Assembly (NCBI GenBank): GCA_034437515.1
Contig: DAOTTX010000438.1
Span: 1 to 39,345 of the forward strand
Direction of reading: 5' to 3'
Origin: DAOTTX01 sp034437515
GTDB lineage: Bacteria; Chloroflexota; Anaerolineae; Aggregatilineales; Phototrophicaceae
DNA: 39,345 nt
The position numbers and the translations under genes are program-made. The stretch's first letter is position 1. Each line of letters opens with the position of its first letter. The notes beneath the pieces were generated by a model. The model did not search any database and was not told where the DNA came from. It saw only the letters and a list, made by a program, of their open reading frames with translations. Positions 25,644 to 34,663 of this stretch are shown in pieces.

Positions 25644-26618
25644 ATGTCTCGAGCGTCGCTCAACTTAGATGAGTCAAGGGCAGAACGCCGCGCCCAACGT
25701 CGGGCAAAACGTCTGCAAGCCATTCCTTACAGCCAGCGCGTAACCGGGAGCACCCGCTTCTGGATTATTGCTTTTCTCGCGCCGTTCCTGACGTTGTATA
25801 TTAGTTTTACGCTGTGGCCGCTGCTGGCGACGGTGATCTACTCACTTTACGATTGGGATGGCAACGGCCCACTGACCTCAGAAATCTTCGTGGGCTTAGA
25901 AAATTACGTAACGCTTGTTCAAGATGATATTTTCTGGTCATCATTTGCTAATACTTTAATTTTCGCTGTTACCAACACCATTATTAAACTCCCGCTGGCG
26001 CTGTTCATTGCAATTTTACTTACACGTCACTGGGTCTGGATGAAACGAATCTTCCGCACGGTATTCTTCGCGCCGATGGTTGTCCCGGTAGCGATGGCCG
26101 GCCTCATCTTTAACTTCCTACTGCACCCGGCCCTGGGCGCTGTCAACGATGTCTTGACGAGTACTGGCATCGTCGATAGACCCATCAACTTCCTGGGGGC
26201 GCAATACGCGATGATTTCCCTCGTATTGATCTCCGTCTGGCAGATTCTCGGTCAGTATATGATCTATTGGATGGCGGCGCTGCAAAATGTCCCTGAAGAG
26301 TTATACGAAGCCGCAGAAATTGACGGCGCGAACGAATGGCAAAAGCTGATCTACATCACGCTGCCGGTTATTCGTCCGGTCGCAGTAGTGATTTTGTTCC
26401 TCTCGTTCGTCAACGCGCTGAAGGTCTTCGGTTTGGTTGTGGCGATTAATGCCCCACCGGATGCGACCCGCGTGGTTAGTTCGTTTATTTATACTCAGGC
26501 ACTGAGCGAACCGCCTTTCCGGTATGGGTTTGCATCCGCCGCTGCGGTGTTATTCGGGATTACAGTGCTCGTCGCCGTCTCCACGCAGGGGTATTTCGTT
26601 CGCAAGGCCAATCACTAG
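25644..26618 (+). CDS. ABC transporter permease 1 (MalF-like)
   Basis: The start at 25644 (324 aa) has GAGGAG 5 bases upstream; an upstream in-frame extension to 25599 would run through the hairpin and is unlikely. A basic N-terminus (RAERRAQRRAKRLQ) precedes about six membrane helices, beginning at FWIIAFLAPFLTLYISFTLW. The cytoplasmic EAA loop that contacts the ATPase is visible as EAAEIDGANEWQK. It forms a heterodimer with permease 2 for sugar import of the CUT1 type. Confidence 0.9.
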   Translation: MSRASLNLDESRAERRAQRRAKRLQAIPYSQRVTGSTRFWIIAFLAPFLTLYISFTLWPLLATVIYSLYDWDGNGPLTSEIFVGLENYVTLVQDDIFWSSFANTLIFAVTNTIIKLPLALFIAILLTRHWVWMKRIFRTVFFAPMVVPVAMAGLIFNFLLHPALGAVNDVLTSTGIVDRPINFLGAQYAMISLVLISVWQILGQYMIYWMAALQNVPEELYEAAEIDGANEWQKLIYITLPVIRPVAVVILFLSFVNALKVFGLVVAINAPPDATRVVSSFIYTQALSEPPFRYGFASAAAVLFGITVLVAVSTQGYFVRKANH

Positions 26619-26628
26619 GAGGGCAATG

Positions 26629-27510
26629 ATGCGTACAGACAGTTACAAAATGGAAAATCGTTTAAAGCTTCTACGGTTTGTTCGACCGGGCCGCTTCTTT
26701 AAATATAATATGCTCATTTTGCTCGTTTTGGGGATCGTCTCATTTATATGGATCTACCCTTTCTTGTGGTCGGTCTTTACGGCATTCAAGTCTGATAGGG
26801 CGATCTGGAGTGCAGGTGCCAGCTTAATACCGGAAGAATGGATCTGGGATAACATTCCTGATGCCTGGGAGCGAGCAAACTTCAGCACCTATTTCTTCAA
26901 CACGGTGTTATATTCCGTCTCCGCGACCCTAATCGTCCTGACCACTACAGCGATGTGTGGGTATGTGCTGGCACGCTACCGCTTCTTCGGACGTAACATC
27001 ATTTACGGTGTCGTCCTGGCGACCCTTTTCGTGCCGATTGCAACTGTCATTATTCCTCAATTCCAACTTGTGAAAGCGTTGGGCTTATTAAACACGCGGG
27101 CTGGCGTCATCCTGGCCCTTTCCGGCGGTGGTGCGCTCTACGTGCTGCTATTCACCAGCTTCTTTAGCACCATACCGGAGGAGATCTACGACGCCGCCAA
27201 AATCGACGGTGCTAACTTCCTACAGCAGTTTCAGTTATCTTTGCCACTTGCCAAGCCGATCATCGCTACGGTGGTCATCTTCCAGTTCATGCAGACCTGG
27301 AACGAGTTCAATGTGCCGTTGGTTTTTACGTTCGGCAACCAGGACTTACGCAACCTCGCGGTCGGCATGTATGCCTTCCAGGGTGAACACGCGATGGATT
27401 GGCCGGGCTTCGCCGCCGGGACGGTCATTTCAATCATTCCGGTGCTGTTAGTGTTCTTTTTCTTTCAAGGATATTTCGTGCGCGGCCTGCAAGGAGCGGT
27501 CAAGCAATGA
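26629..27510 (+). CDS. ABC transporter permease 2 (MalG-like)
   Basis: Two adjacent ATGs are possible (26626 and 26629). The strong AGGAGG at 26617-26622, which overlaps the preceding stop, is 6 bases from 26629, so I use that one (293 aa). Six membrane helices are expected, starting with MLILLVLGIVSFIWIYPFLW. The EAA loop reads YDAAKIDGANFLQQF, and the end FFQGYFVRGLQGAVKQ is typical of MalG-type subunits. Its stop overlaps the GH2 start (ATGA), so import and cleavage are translationally coupled. Confidence 0.9.
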   Translation: MRTDSYKMENRLKLLRFVRPGRFFKYNMLILLVLGIVSFIWIYPFLWSVFTAFKSDRAIWSAGASLIPEEWIWDNIPDAWERANFSTYFFNTVLYSVSATLIVLTTTAMCGYVLARYRFFGRNIIYGVVLATLFVPIATVIIPQFQLVKALGLLNTRAGVILALSGGGALYVLLFTSFFSTIPEEIYDAAKIDGANFLQQFQLSLPLAKPIIATVVIFQFMQTWNEFNVPLVFTFGNQDLRNLAVGMYAFQGEHAMDWPGFAAGTVISIIPVLLVFFFFQGYFVRGLQGAVKQ

Positions 27511-29816
27511 GGGTTGGCGAAGAATTAACGACGGGCTGGCGATTCCGCTTCGAGGATGACCCCTGGGAGCCAGTCGAACTGCCGCATAGCTGGAACGCGC
27601 TCGATACCATGTCCACCGACCTGGACAGGCATTACCGACGTGGGGTCGCGGTCTACGAACTGGACTTCGCCCCACCAGTAATGAATACTGATGATCGGCT
27701 GTGGCTAGAATTTTGTGCGGTCGCCCAGCGCGGTCGTGTTTACTTCGACGATGAGCTAATGATTGAGCATCACGGCGGCTATACGGCCTTTCGCGTCGAG
27801 ATACCCAACCGCCCCGGTCTGATCCGTGTAGAAGCGGATAACCGACCTGACGCAGACCTTATACCATCAGATATGTCAGACTTTTTCTTGTACGGTGGCA
27901 TCACCCGACCGGTAATCGCTTACGCTACCGGGAGGGTCGCTATCGAGCGGTTGTTTTTCGACCTCGATACCACGCAAGAGCGGGCGACGATCAAGTTACG
28001 TGCGCGGTTAGATGGCGAAATCGACACACCGCTTATGCTCCGTGTCACACTGACTGAACCGACGCGAAGCCAGCCGATATTCGTCGAGACACACCCGGTA
28101 AACACGCCTCATTTCAACGCCGAGCTACCGGACGTCGTCACGCCGCGATTGTGGTCGCCGGAGGCACCCAATCTATACCATGTGCAGGTCACTCTACTAG
28201 CGGAAGATGTCGTGCTCGACACCTACGAAACTGACCTCGGTTTTCGCTGGTTTCGTTTCCCGGCGGGTGGGCCATTTTACCTCAATGGTGAGCGATTATT
28301 GTTGCAAGGCACCCACCGGCATGACGATTGGGCCGGGCACGGGGCGGCGGTGCCACGCCATCTTATACAAGCGGAACTCGAAGCGATTAAATCCGCCGGT
28401 TTTAACTTCATCCGACTGGGACACTACCCACAAGATGATTTCGTCCTGCATCTGTGCGATCGCTTAGGGTTGATCGTCTGGGAGGAACTACCCTGGTGCC
28501 GAGGTGGTATCGGCGGAGAAGTCTTTAAAAATTACGCCCGACAGATGCTCATCGAGATGATCGAGGCACACTACAATAACCCTTCGGTCGTTTTCTGGGG
28601 ACTGGGTAACGAACTCGACTGGGAGAGTGAACATCCAGCGTCAACGGATGAGGCCGTCGCTGAATTTTTGCGTGAACTCCATGAGCAAAGCCATGACCTC
28701 GACCCACAACGGCTGACCGCGATCCGACGCTTTGACTTTGGCGCATCGATTGTTGACGTCTATTCGCCGTCGATCTGGTCGGGCTGGTACCGGGGACGCT
28801 ACAGCGAATACGAAACTGCCCTTCACCGTGACATGGGTCGCTACCAACATATGCTTCACATCGAATGGGGAGGAGACAGCCACGTCGGACGGCATAACGA
28901 CGGGCCGCATACCACCGTCGAGATCGAACTGAGCGAGGAACACGACGAAATTCCCGGCACAGCGGTTTCTAAGGAGGGATTCACCCGCTACTCACGCGAT
29001 GGCGATTGGAGCGAGAGCTACATCATCGACCTGATGGCACATCATCTGGCGGTGCAAGCTCGTCAGCCAGACCTCGCCGGGACGGCACAATGGATTTTCA
29101 AGGATTTCGGTACGCCACTCCGCCCGGAAAACCCGGTACCATTCGTCAATCAGAAAGGTCTGGTTGATCGTACCGGTCAGCACAAAGATGTCTACTATGT
29201 GTTCAAGGCGTTTCAATCCAAAGAACCGGTAGTCCACATCGAGTCGTCGGGCTGGCCGGTGCGCGTCGGTTTGGAGCAGACGGTGCGCGTTATCACGAAC
29301 TGTGATGCCGTTAACCTACAGATTAACGGTCGGCGTGTCGGTGCCCGCACTCGCCCAACCGATGCACCCGCCGCTGTATTAAGTTGGACGGTCACAATGG
29401 AACCGGGCGAACTCCATCTGACCGCGATTGGTCAGCAAAATGGACGAGCCAGTGCGCAACACGAGGTCAAACAGACCGTTACACCTGGGAATCTAGGGCC
29501 AGTGGCACAATTGATAACGACGCATACGTCTGATGAAAGTAGCCCGATCTTGAGCATACAACTGGCGGATGCCGACGGCTACCCGGTTACGACCGACGAA
29601 CGCCGCGTTCACTTCGAAGCCATCGAGGGCGGCTCGGTTTCACGCTGGCAAGGCGTAACGGGTGGAAGTGACGTCATCGAGACGGCTAACGGACGGGCCT
29701 GCGTGCGGCTCTTGCCGGATACGCCCGAACTACCAATCCATGTAAAGGTGACCGCCGATGGCCTCCAACCGATAAGCGAGATCATCCACGAACGACCCAG
29801 TCCCCAGGCAGATTGA
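27507..29816 (+). CDS. GH2 glycoside hydrolase, possibly beta-glucuronidase
   Basis: The ATG at 27507 overlaps the permease stop and has AAGGAG upstream; 769 aa. The architecture is GH2: N-terminal jelly roll (LPHSWNALD), Ig-like domain, TIM barrel from about 270 (GTHRHDDWAGHG, FNFIRLGHYPQDD), then C-terminal Ig-like domains. The acid/base is Glu369 (WGLGNE) and the nucleophile Glu453 (HIEWGGD). Asn548-Gln-Lys550 (VNQKG) resembles the N-x-K motif that binds the uronate carboxylate in beta-glucuronidases. Similar residues also occur in some beta-galactosidases. There is no signal peptide, so it acts on imported sugar. By context beta-glucuronidase or galacturonidase is favoured. Confidence 0.82.
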   Translation: MRVGEELTTGWRFRFEDDPWEPVELPHSWNALDTMSTDLDRHYRRGVAVYELDFAPPVMNTDDRLWLEFCAVAQRGRVYFDDELMIEHHGGYTAFRVEIPNRPGLIRVEADNRPDADLIPSDMSDFFLYGGITRPVIAYATGRVAIERLFFDLDTTQERATIKLRARLDGEIDTPLMLRVTLTEPTRSQPIFVETHPVNTPHFNAELPDVVTPRLWSPEAPNLYHVQVTLLAEDVVLDTYETDLGFRWFRFPAGGPFYLNGERLLLQGTHRHDDWAGHGAAVPRHLIQAELEAIKSAGFNFIRLGHYPQDDFVLHLCDRLGLIVWEELPWCRGGIGGEVFKNYARQMLIEMIEAHYNNPSVVFWGLGNELDWESEHPASTDEAVAEFLRELHEQSHDLDPQRLTAIRRFDFGASIVDVYSPSIWSGWYRGRYSEYETALHRDMGRYQHMLHIEWGGDSHVGRHNDGPHTTVEIELSEEHDEIPGTAVSKEGFTRYSRDGDWSESYIIDLMAHHLAVQARQPDLAGTAQWIFKDFGTPLRPENPVPFVNQKGLVDRTGQHKDVYYVFKAFQSKEPVVHIESSGWPVRVGLEQTVRVITNCDAVNLQINGRRVGARTRPTDAPAAVLSWTVTMEPGELHLTAIGQQNGRASAQHEVKQTVTPGNLGPVAQLITTHTSDESSPILSIQLADADGYPVTTDERRVHFEAIEGGSVSRWQGVTGGSDVIETANGRACVRLLPDTPELPIHVKVTADGLQPISEIIHERPSPQAD

Positions 29817-29965
29817 ACAGCATGATATGGATGCTCTAAAATTCGTACAGTCGTTTTGAATAAGGCTTTTGCCCCCTCTGGTCACATATCGAGATCGGTA
29901 TGTCATTCCTCATGAGTTCGTCTGCTATACGTCACCAAACAATACCTAATCATTCTTTTATCGAA

Positions 29966-29971
29966 TATAAT
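29966..29971 (+). promoter_or_regulatory. Candidate -10 box of the HMG-CoA reductase operon
   Basis: A perfect TATAAT lies 30 bases before the ATG at 30002, but no good -35 box is found at the right distance. AAGGGGA at 29987-29993 is a strong ribosome site, 8 bases ahead of the start. The rest of the 185-bp gap after the GH2 gene holds nothing recognisable. Confidence 0.4.
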
Positions 29972-30001
29972 CTAATCGACATTTAAAAGGGGATATTTGC
30001 G

Positions 30002-31552
30002 ATGTTTGAAGCCATACCCGCGCTATTACAGCGCCTATACACATTTGGTAGCTTGACTAATTTTCATGGTGGGGTCAAGTTTTCCATAAAAAACCGTCTG
30101 ATGGATACAGATTTACAAAGTGTGTTTTCTATCAAGATTAATAAAAAAGCCATCCCATTGGATGCTGTGCACATCGAGACTGAAGAAGGCAATCATCTAC
30201 CGTTATCACAAATCTCCACCGAGTCACCCTTGCCCTTCGGGTTGGCAAGTAGCTACTGCATCAAACTGTCACACCCGCCGCTGGGTGCAGGTAAGCACGA
30301 AATCGAGATCGGGTTCGTCGCCGGGTTATTCGGTGAAATGCAATTGCATGTCGAAGATGTACTTGATCCCGACCGCGTCACACCGACGCGCATCCCGCGC
30401 CATTTTTCGGATGATTACGGCGAAATGGCCATTGAAGAACGTCAGCAATTCGTCACAGATTACACCCAACAACCGCTAGATCATGTCACCCGTTACTCGT
30501 TCGATCCACACACCGCCAAAGGCAACATCGAAAATTTCACCGGTGTGGCGCAAGTGCCTCTCGGCTTTGCCGGGCCAATTCACATTGATGGCGAACACGC
30601 CCAGGGAAATTTCGTGGTACCGATGGCGACTACAGAAGGCACACTCATCGCCTCGTATAATCGCGGTATCAAAGTGCTGAACCTTTCCGGTGGTGTGCAG
30701 ACCACTATCGCCGGCGATGTGATGCAACGCGCACCGGTGTTCGTGTTTGAAAATGCCCGTGAAGCACGGTCGTTTGTCCATTGGGTGCAGGACAACATAC
30801 AGCACATCCGCGAGGTTGCGCAGTCGTCTTCAAGTGTCGTCCAGTTGGAATACATCGACCCGTACCTGGCGAGCAAATTCGCTTATCTACGTTTCAATTA
30901 CACCACCGGTGATGCCGCCGGCCAAAATATGGTCGGGCGAGCCACCTTCCTGGCCTGTAACTGGATCCTGGAAAATTATCCGACTGACCGCATCGAGCGG
31001 TTCTATCTGGAATCCAATTTTGCTACGGATAAGAAGGCATCCCAGGTGAACATTCTGCACACACGCGGCAAGCGTGTAACAGCGGAAGCGATTGTGAAGA
31101 AGGACGTGCTGGCACGCTACATGCGCGTGGATACAGAAAGCCTGCACTATCACTGGAACGTCGCAACGGTTGGCGCGTTTTTATCCGGTGCGAACAACAA
31201 CGGCGCACATACACCCAATGCCATCACCGCGATTTTCATCGCTACCGGGCAGGATGTCGCCAACGTCTCGGAGTCATCGGCGGGCTTGCTCTACACCGAC
31301 CTGACCGACACAGGCGATCTCTATATTTCGTTGACCATCCCGTCATTGATCGTCGCTACCTATGGGGGGGGGACGGGTCTGGCAACCCAGAGAGAATGTC
31401 TGGAGATTATAGGGTGCTATGGCAAAGGTAAGGTGCGCAAACTGGCAGAAATTGTGACAGCCGTCGCACTTGCCGGTGAAGTATCGCTGGGCGCGGCGAT
31501 TTCGTCGTCGGATTGGGTTTCCAGCCACGAGAAATACGGACGCAACCGCTAG
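30002..31552 (+). CDS. Hydroxymethylglutaryl-CoA reductase (class I-like)
   Basis: This 516-residue protein has a complete HMG-CoA reductase core. Catalytic Glu177 is in ENFTGVAQVPLGFAGP, Asp304 in TTGDAAGQN, Lys344/345 in the DKKASQVN segment and the C-terminal His509 in SSHEKYGRN. GANNNGAH and ATGQDVAN belong to the NADPH/CoA region. The ENxxG and DKK features are class I-like. It reduces HMG-CoA to mevalonate for isoprenoid synthesis. An additional ~140-residue N-terminal domain of beta-rich character (HPPLGAGKHEIEIGF) precedes the core; I do not know its function. The gene starts a three-gene lipid cluster, 79 bases before the patatin gene. Confidence 0.92.
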   Translation: MFEAIPALLQRLYTFGSLTNFHGGVKFSIKNRLMDTDLQSVFSIKINKKAIPLDAVHIETEEGNHLPLSQISTESPLPFGLASSYCIKLSHPPLGAGKHEIEIGFVAGLFGEMQLHVEDVLDPDRVTPTRIPRHFSDDYGEMAIEERQQFVTDYTQQPLDHVTRYSFDPHTAKGNIENFTGVAQVPLGFAGPIHIDGEHAQGNFVVPMATTEGTLIASYNRGIKVLNLSGGVQTTIAGDVMQRAPVFVFENAREARSFVHWVQDNIQHIREVAQSSSSVVQLEYIDPYLASKFAYLRFNYTTGDAAGQNMVGRATFLACNWILENYPTDRIERFYLESNFATDKKASQVNILHTRGKRVTAEAIVKKDVLARYMRVDTESLHYHWNVATVGAFLSGANNNGAHTPNAITAIFIATGQDVANVSESSAGLLYTDLTDTGDLYISLTIPSLIVATYGGGTGLATQRECLEIIGCYGKGKVRKLAEIVTAVALAGEVSLGAAISSSDWVSSHEKYGRNR

Positions 31553-31631
31553 CGGAACCCTGATGTCCTGCACGATGTGGCACTGGTCGTCACAACTAAA
31601 GTGAATCTGTTGGCAATGGAATGAAACGACG

Positions 31632-32678
31632 ATGACAATCTTAGATCAACTCGAACCTAAACCCGGTACCGCTCTCGTTTTGAGCGGTGGCGCGACCAAA
31701 GCATTTTTCTTCCATGTGGGTGTGCTCAAGGTCGTTCAACCCACAGAGGTAAGCGCAATCGTCGGTTCGAGTGCCGGTGCGATTGCTGGTGCATTGCTCG
31801 CCAGTGGTACCAGCATTGATGATCTCATCCGCGTACTTGATGAACACAAAATCTATCTGCCGGATTCCGACACCTGGTTGACTAATCTGCGCTCCACCAT
31901 GTTGTTTAAACCGCGTTATAGCAACATCGTCCGGCAGAGCGCGTTTACAACCTACAGGACGTTACGCTGGCTCAGTAGCTTACCGCTAATCTACAAAAAC
32001 GATGTCGTCGCCGAATTTTTAGATGTACTGACCAACAGCCAATCGAAGGTGAGTGGATTTTTCAGCGCGGTGGCGTTGGAAGACTTACTCCAATCTGTGC
32101 TGCCGTCCTTAGATTTCCGCGATTTAAAGACAGATTTATATGTGGTCGCTACCGATATTGATAATCACCGTCGGGCAGTCTTCAACCCGCACTATACTAT
32201 GATGGATGACGACAATCATTTCATGTGTGACGTCCCTTTACAACGCGCAGTGCGGGCCTCTGCCAGCATTCCGGGTGTGTTTGACCCGGTTATGATTAAA
32301 GGCCGCCACTACGTGGATGGCGAGATCAAGCGCACGCTCTCAGCGGATATTGGTATGTCGCTGGCAGATCGTGTCATCGTGTCACACACCTACCAACCAC
32401 TCAACTTACCGGAAAACCAAACATTGGTGGACAAAGGCTGGCTGAGCGTGGTCAAACAATCCGCCTACATCGTGTTCCATGAGCGCATCCGCGTTTGGGA
32501 ACGCATCTACCGGGAACGCTACCCGGACAAAGAAATTATCTGCATACAGCCTGAACATGACGACGAGGTTTTCTTCGACGCACCACAGTTTTCTTTTCGG
32601 CCTGAGGTTCAAAAAGCCCTCATCCACAGTGGAGAAATGGCTGCGCGTCATACGTTAGATCGTCTTGCACAGGCTTGA
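31632..32678 (+). CDS. Patatin-like phospholipase
   Basis: This 348-residue patatin-family acyl hydrolase has the oxyanion segment LSGGATKAFFF, the nucleophile elbow GSSAG with Ser47, and the catalytic Asp229 in HYVDGE. Both members of the Ser-Asp dyad are thus present. No signal peptide is visible, suggesting a cytoplasmic or peripheral enzyme that removes fatty acyl chains from phospholipid or neutral lipid. The stop lies 20 bases before the wax-ester synthase gene. It may supply acyl groups or remodel lipids for that enzyme. Confidence 0.88.
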   Translation: MTILDQLEPKPGTALVLSGGATKAFFFHVGVLKVVQPTEVSAIVGSSAGAIAGALLASGTSIDDLIRVLDEHKIYLPDSDTWLTNLRSTMLFKPRYSNIVRQSAFTTYRTLRWLSSLPLIYKNDVVAEFLDVLTNSQSKVSGFFSAVALEDLLQSVLPSLDFRDLKTDLYVVATDIDNHRRAVFNPHYTMMDDDNHFMCDVPLQRAVRASASIPGVFDPVMIKGRHYVDGEIKRTLSADIGMSLADRVIVSHTYQPLNLPENQTLVDKGWLSVVKQSAYIVFHERIRVWERIYRERYPDKEIICIQPEHDDEVFFDAPQFSFRPEVQKALIHSGEMAARHTLDRLAQA

Positions 32679-32698
32679 TAGAATAGAGAGGAAGACTG

Positions 32699-34663
32699 AT
32701 GGATACGAACCGACATATGCACATGCTCGGCCCGGTTGATACTGCCTTCTGGCATCTCGACTCCGATAAAACACCGATGAACATCGGCTCGCTGATGCTT
32801 TTTGAAGGGCGGATCGCCTTTAATGATTTGATCGCCTATGTGGACTCACACTTGCACCTTGCCCCGCTTTACCAACAGCGGGTGGTCAACGCGGCATATA
32901 ATATGAGCGAACCGACCTGGGTATTCGACGACGACTTCCACATCGAATACCATGTGCGGCAGGTAAGCCTATCCGCCCCTGGCGATGACGAACAACTCTA
33001 CGAGACAGCGGAGAATCTCATCTCCGGCAGGTTAGACCCGGCAAAGCCCCTCTGGGAACTCTACATGATTGACGGATTGGCAGACAACCGCACCGCAGTG
33101 TTGACTAAAGTGCATCACTGCATGGTTGACGGTATCTCCGCTATCGAATTAATGACACTGCTGCTCGGTTTAGATGATGATAAACCCTCTATTCAGGAAA
33201 AGCCGCTCTATAACCCGCCGGCGACCCCATCTAACGCTACGCTGCTGGGCGACTCACTGCAACGTGGGTTCGCACACCGCGCCAACATCTTAAAACACGT
33301 CGGCACGGATGCCTTTAAGGTCATGACCGGATTGCTGGATCGCACCCAACGCAAAAAGACGCTTACCGGTTTGGTCAGTGCGCTTCACGACAACCTCACG
33401 CCGATCCACAAATTGCCGATCAACGGAGAAAACACCGGCGATTTCCATTTCGCATCGGTAGATTTTCCGTTGGAGAACATCAAGCGTATTCGTCGGGCAC
33501 GGCAGGCGTCCGTCAACGATGTGATGCTGACCATTCTCGGCACTGCTGTCGAGCGATTCACCGAAGAACAAGGCAACCCGAACAATCAGGATTTTGTACG
33601 GATGATCTGCCCGGTGGACATGCGCAGAAGCGAAGCCGCGTCACACGATGGCAATCGCATCTCAACCATCTCGGTAGAAGTGCCGTTTTTCGTAGATGAT
33701 CCGCTGGATCGTCTTACTGAGGTATCACGTTATAGCCATGTGATGAAAGAGTCACAACTGGCGACCATGCTTGATGGCATACTCAGCCTACCCTCACTGG
33801 CACACGCCAGCCTGCAACCGCTGATCTGGCGTGTGGCCCCGACGATCTTCGCTGCTCTAGGTCATATGTGGTGTACCAACGTACCCGGCCCGTCGATCCC
33901 GTTGTATTTACTGGGACATCGTATGCTCAAGGTCGCGGGTTTCTTCCCGTTGAACCCGACGATGGGATTGGCTTCCGTGATCGTCAGTTATAACGGCACC
34001 ATCACCATCTCACTCGTGGCTGATCGCAGCATCATACCGGATATAACGACACTCAAAAACCATCTGCAAGATGCGTATATCGAACTCTGTAACGCGATCG
34101 ACATCAAGCCGGATTTGAATGTCGAGACACCAACTTCGGCTACAAACACCGAGCAAACACCGGCGGCAGTTCAATCGGTTGTTACACCGCCGACGGCCTC
34201 TCAAAACGGCACGGCGACCACTGCACAGACGGAGATAACTACAAAGACCGAAAGCAAGCCGCGATTGATGAGTGAAGGCTGGGCTAAAGCCTTGCAAGCA
34301 ACACTCAACACCAGCGAAGCCTATCATGATGCGTCCACAAGATGGACGGCAGGCGCACTCGCTCTGGTGATGAAAGCCGCGCCACAGCAAGGTTATCCAT
34401 CGGATACAGCCGTTCTGCTGGATTTGCATCGCGGTAAATGTCGTATGGGGCACAGTATCTCAGTGGAGCAGGCTTACGCGGAGGCGACCTTCGTACTGGA
34501 AGGGTCTTATCAAACCTGGATGACCGTGCTCGAAGGCCGTGCCCAACCTCTACAGATGATCGTGCGTAGACAACTTAAACTGAAGCAAGGGGCACTGCAC
34601 CGATTGTTACCGTTTACAAAATCTGCGCAAGAACTGGTGAACTGCGCCAAGCAGATCACCTGA
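32699..34663 (+). CDS. Wax ester synthase/diacylglycerol acyltransferase fused to an SCP2-like domain
   Basis: The N-terminal ~475 residues are a WS/DGAT enzyme. The acyl-transfer motif HHCMVDG is at 139-145, with PLWELYMIDG before it, ASVNDVMLTILGTA, and NVPGPSIPLYLLGH in the C-terminal half. It joins acyl-CoA to an alcohol or diacylglycerol to make wax ester or triacylglycerol. A Thr/Gln/Ala-rich linker (about 480-520) leads to a C-terminal ~130 residues with YHDASTRWTAGALALVMKAA, LLDLHRGKCRMGH and GRAQPLQMIVRRQLKLKQG. These resemble SCP2/sterol-carrier lipid-binding domains. At 654 residues it is much longer than the usual ~460. AGAGAGG precedes the start. Confidence 0.88.
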   Translation: MDTNRHMHMLGPVDTAFWHLDSDKTPMNIGSLMLFEGRIAFNDLIAYVDSHLHLAPLYQQRVVNAAYNMSEPTWVFDDDFHIEYHVRQVSLSAPGDDEQLYETAENLISGRLDPAKPLWELYMIDGLADNRTAVLTKVHHCMVDGISAIELMTLLLGLDDDKPSIQEKPLYNPPATPSNATLLGDSLQRGFAHRANILKHVGTDAFKVMTGLLDRTQRKKTLTGLVSALHDNLTPIHKLPINGENTGDFHFASVDFPLENIKRIRRARQASVNDVMLTILGTAVERFTEEQGNPNNQDFVRMICPVDMRRSEAASHDGNRISTISVEVPFFVDDPLDRLTEVSRYSHVMKESQLATMLDGILSLPSLAHASLQPLIWRVAPTIFAALGHMWCTNVPGPSIPLYLLGHRMLKVAGFFPLNPTMGLASVIVSYNGTITISLVADRSIIPDITTLKNHLQDAYIELCNAIDIKPDLNVETPTSATNTEQTPAAVQSVVTPPTASQNGTATTAQTEITTKTESKPRLMSEGWAKALQATLNTSEAYHDASTRWTAGALALVMKAAPQQGYPSDTAVLLDLHRGKCRMGHSISVEQAYAEATFVLEGSYQTWMTVLEGRAQPLQMIVRRQLKLKQGALHRLLPFTKSAQELVNCAKQIT

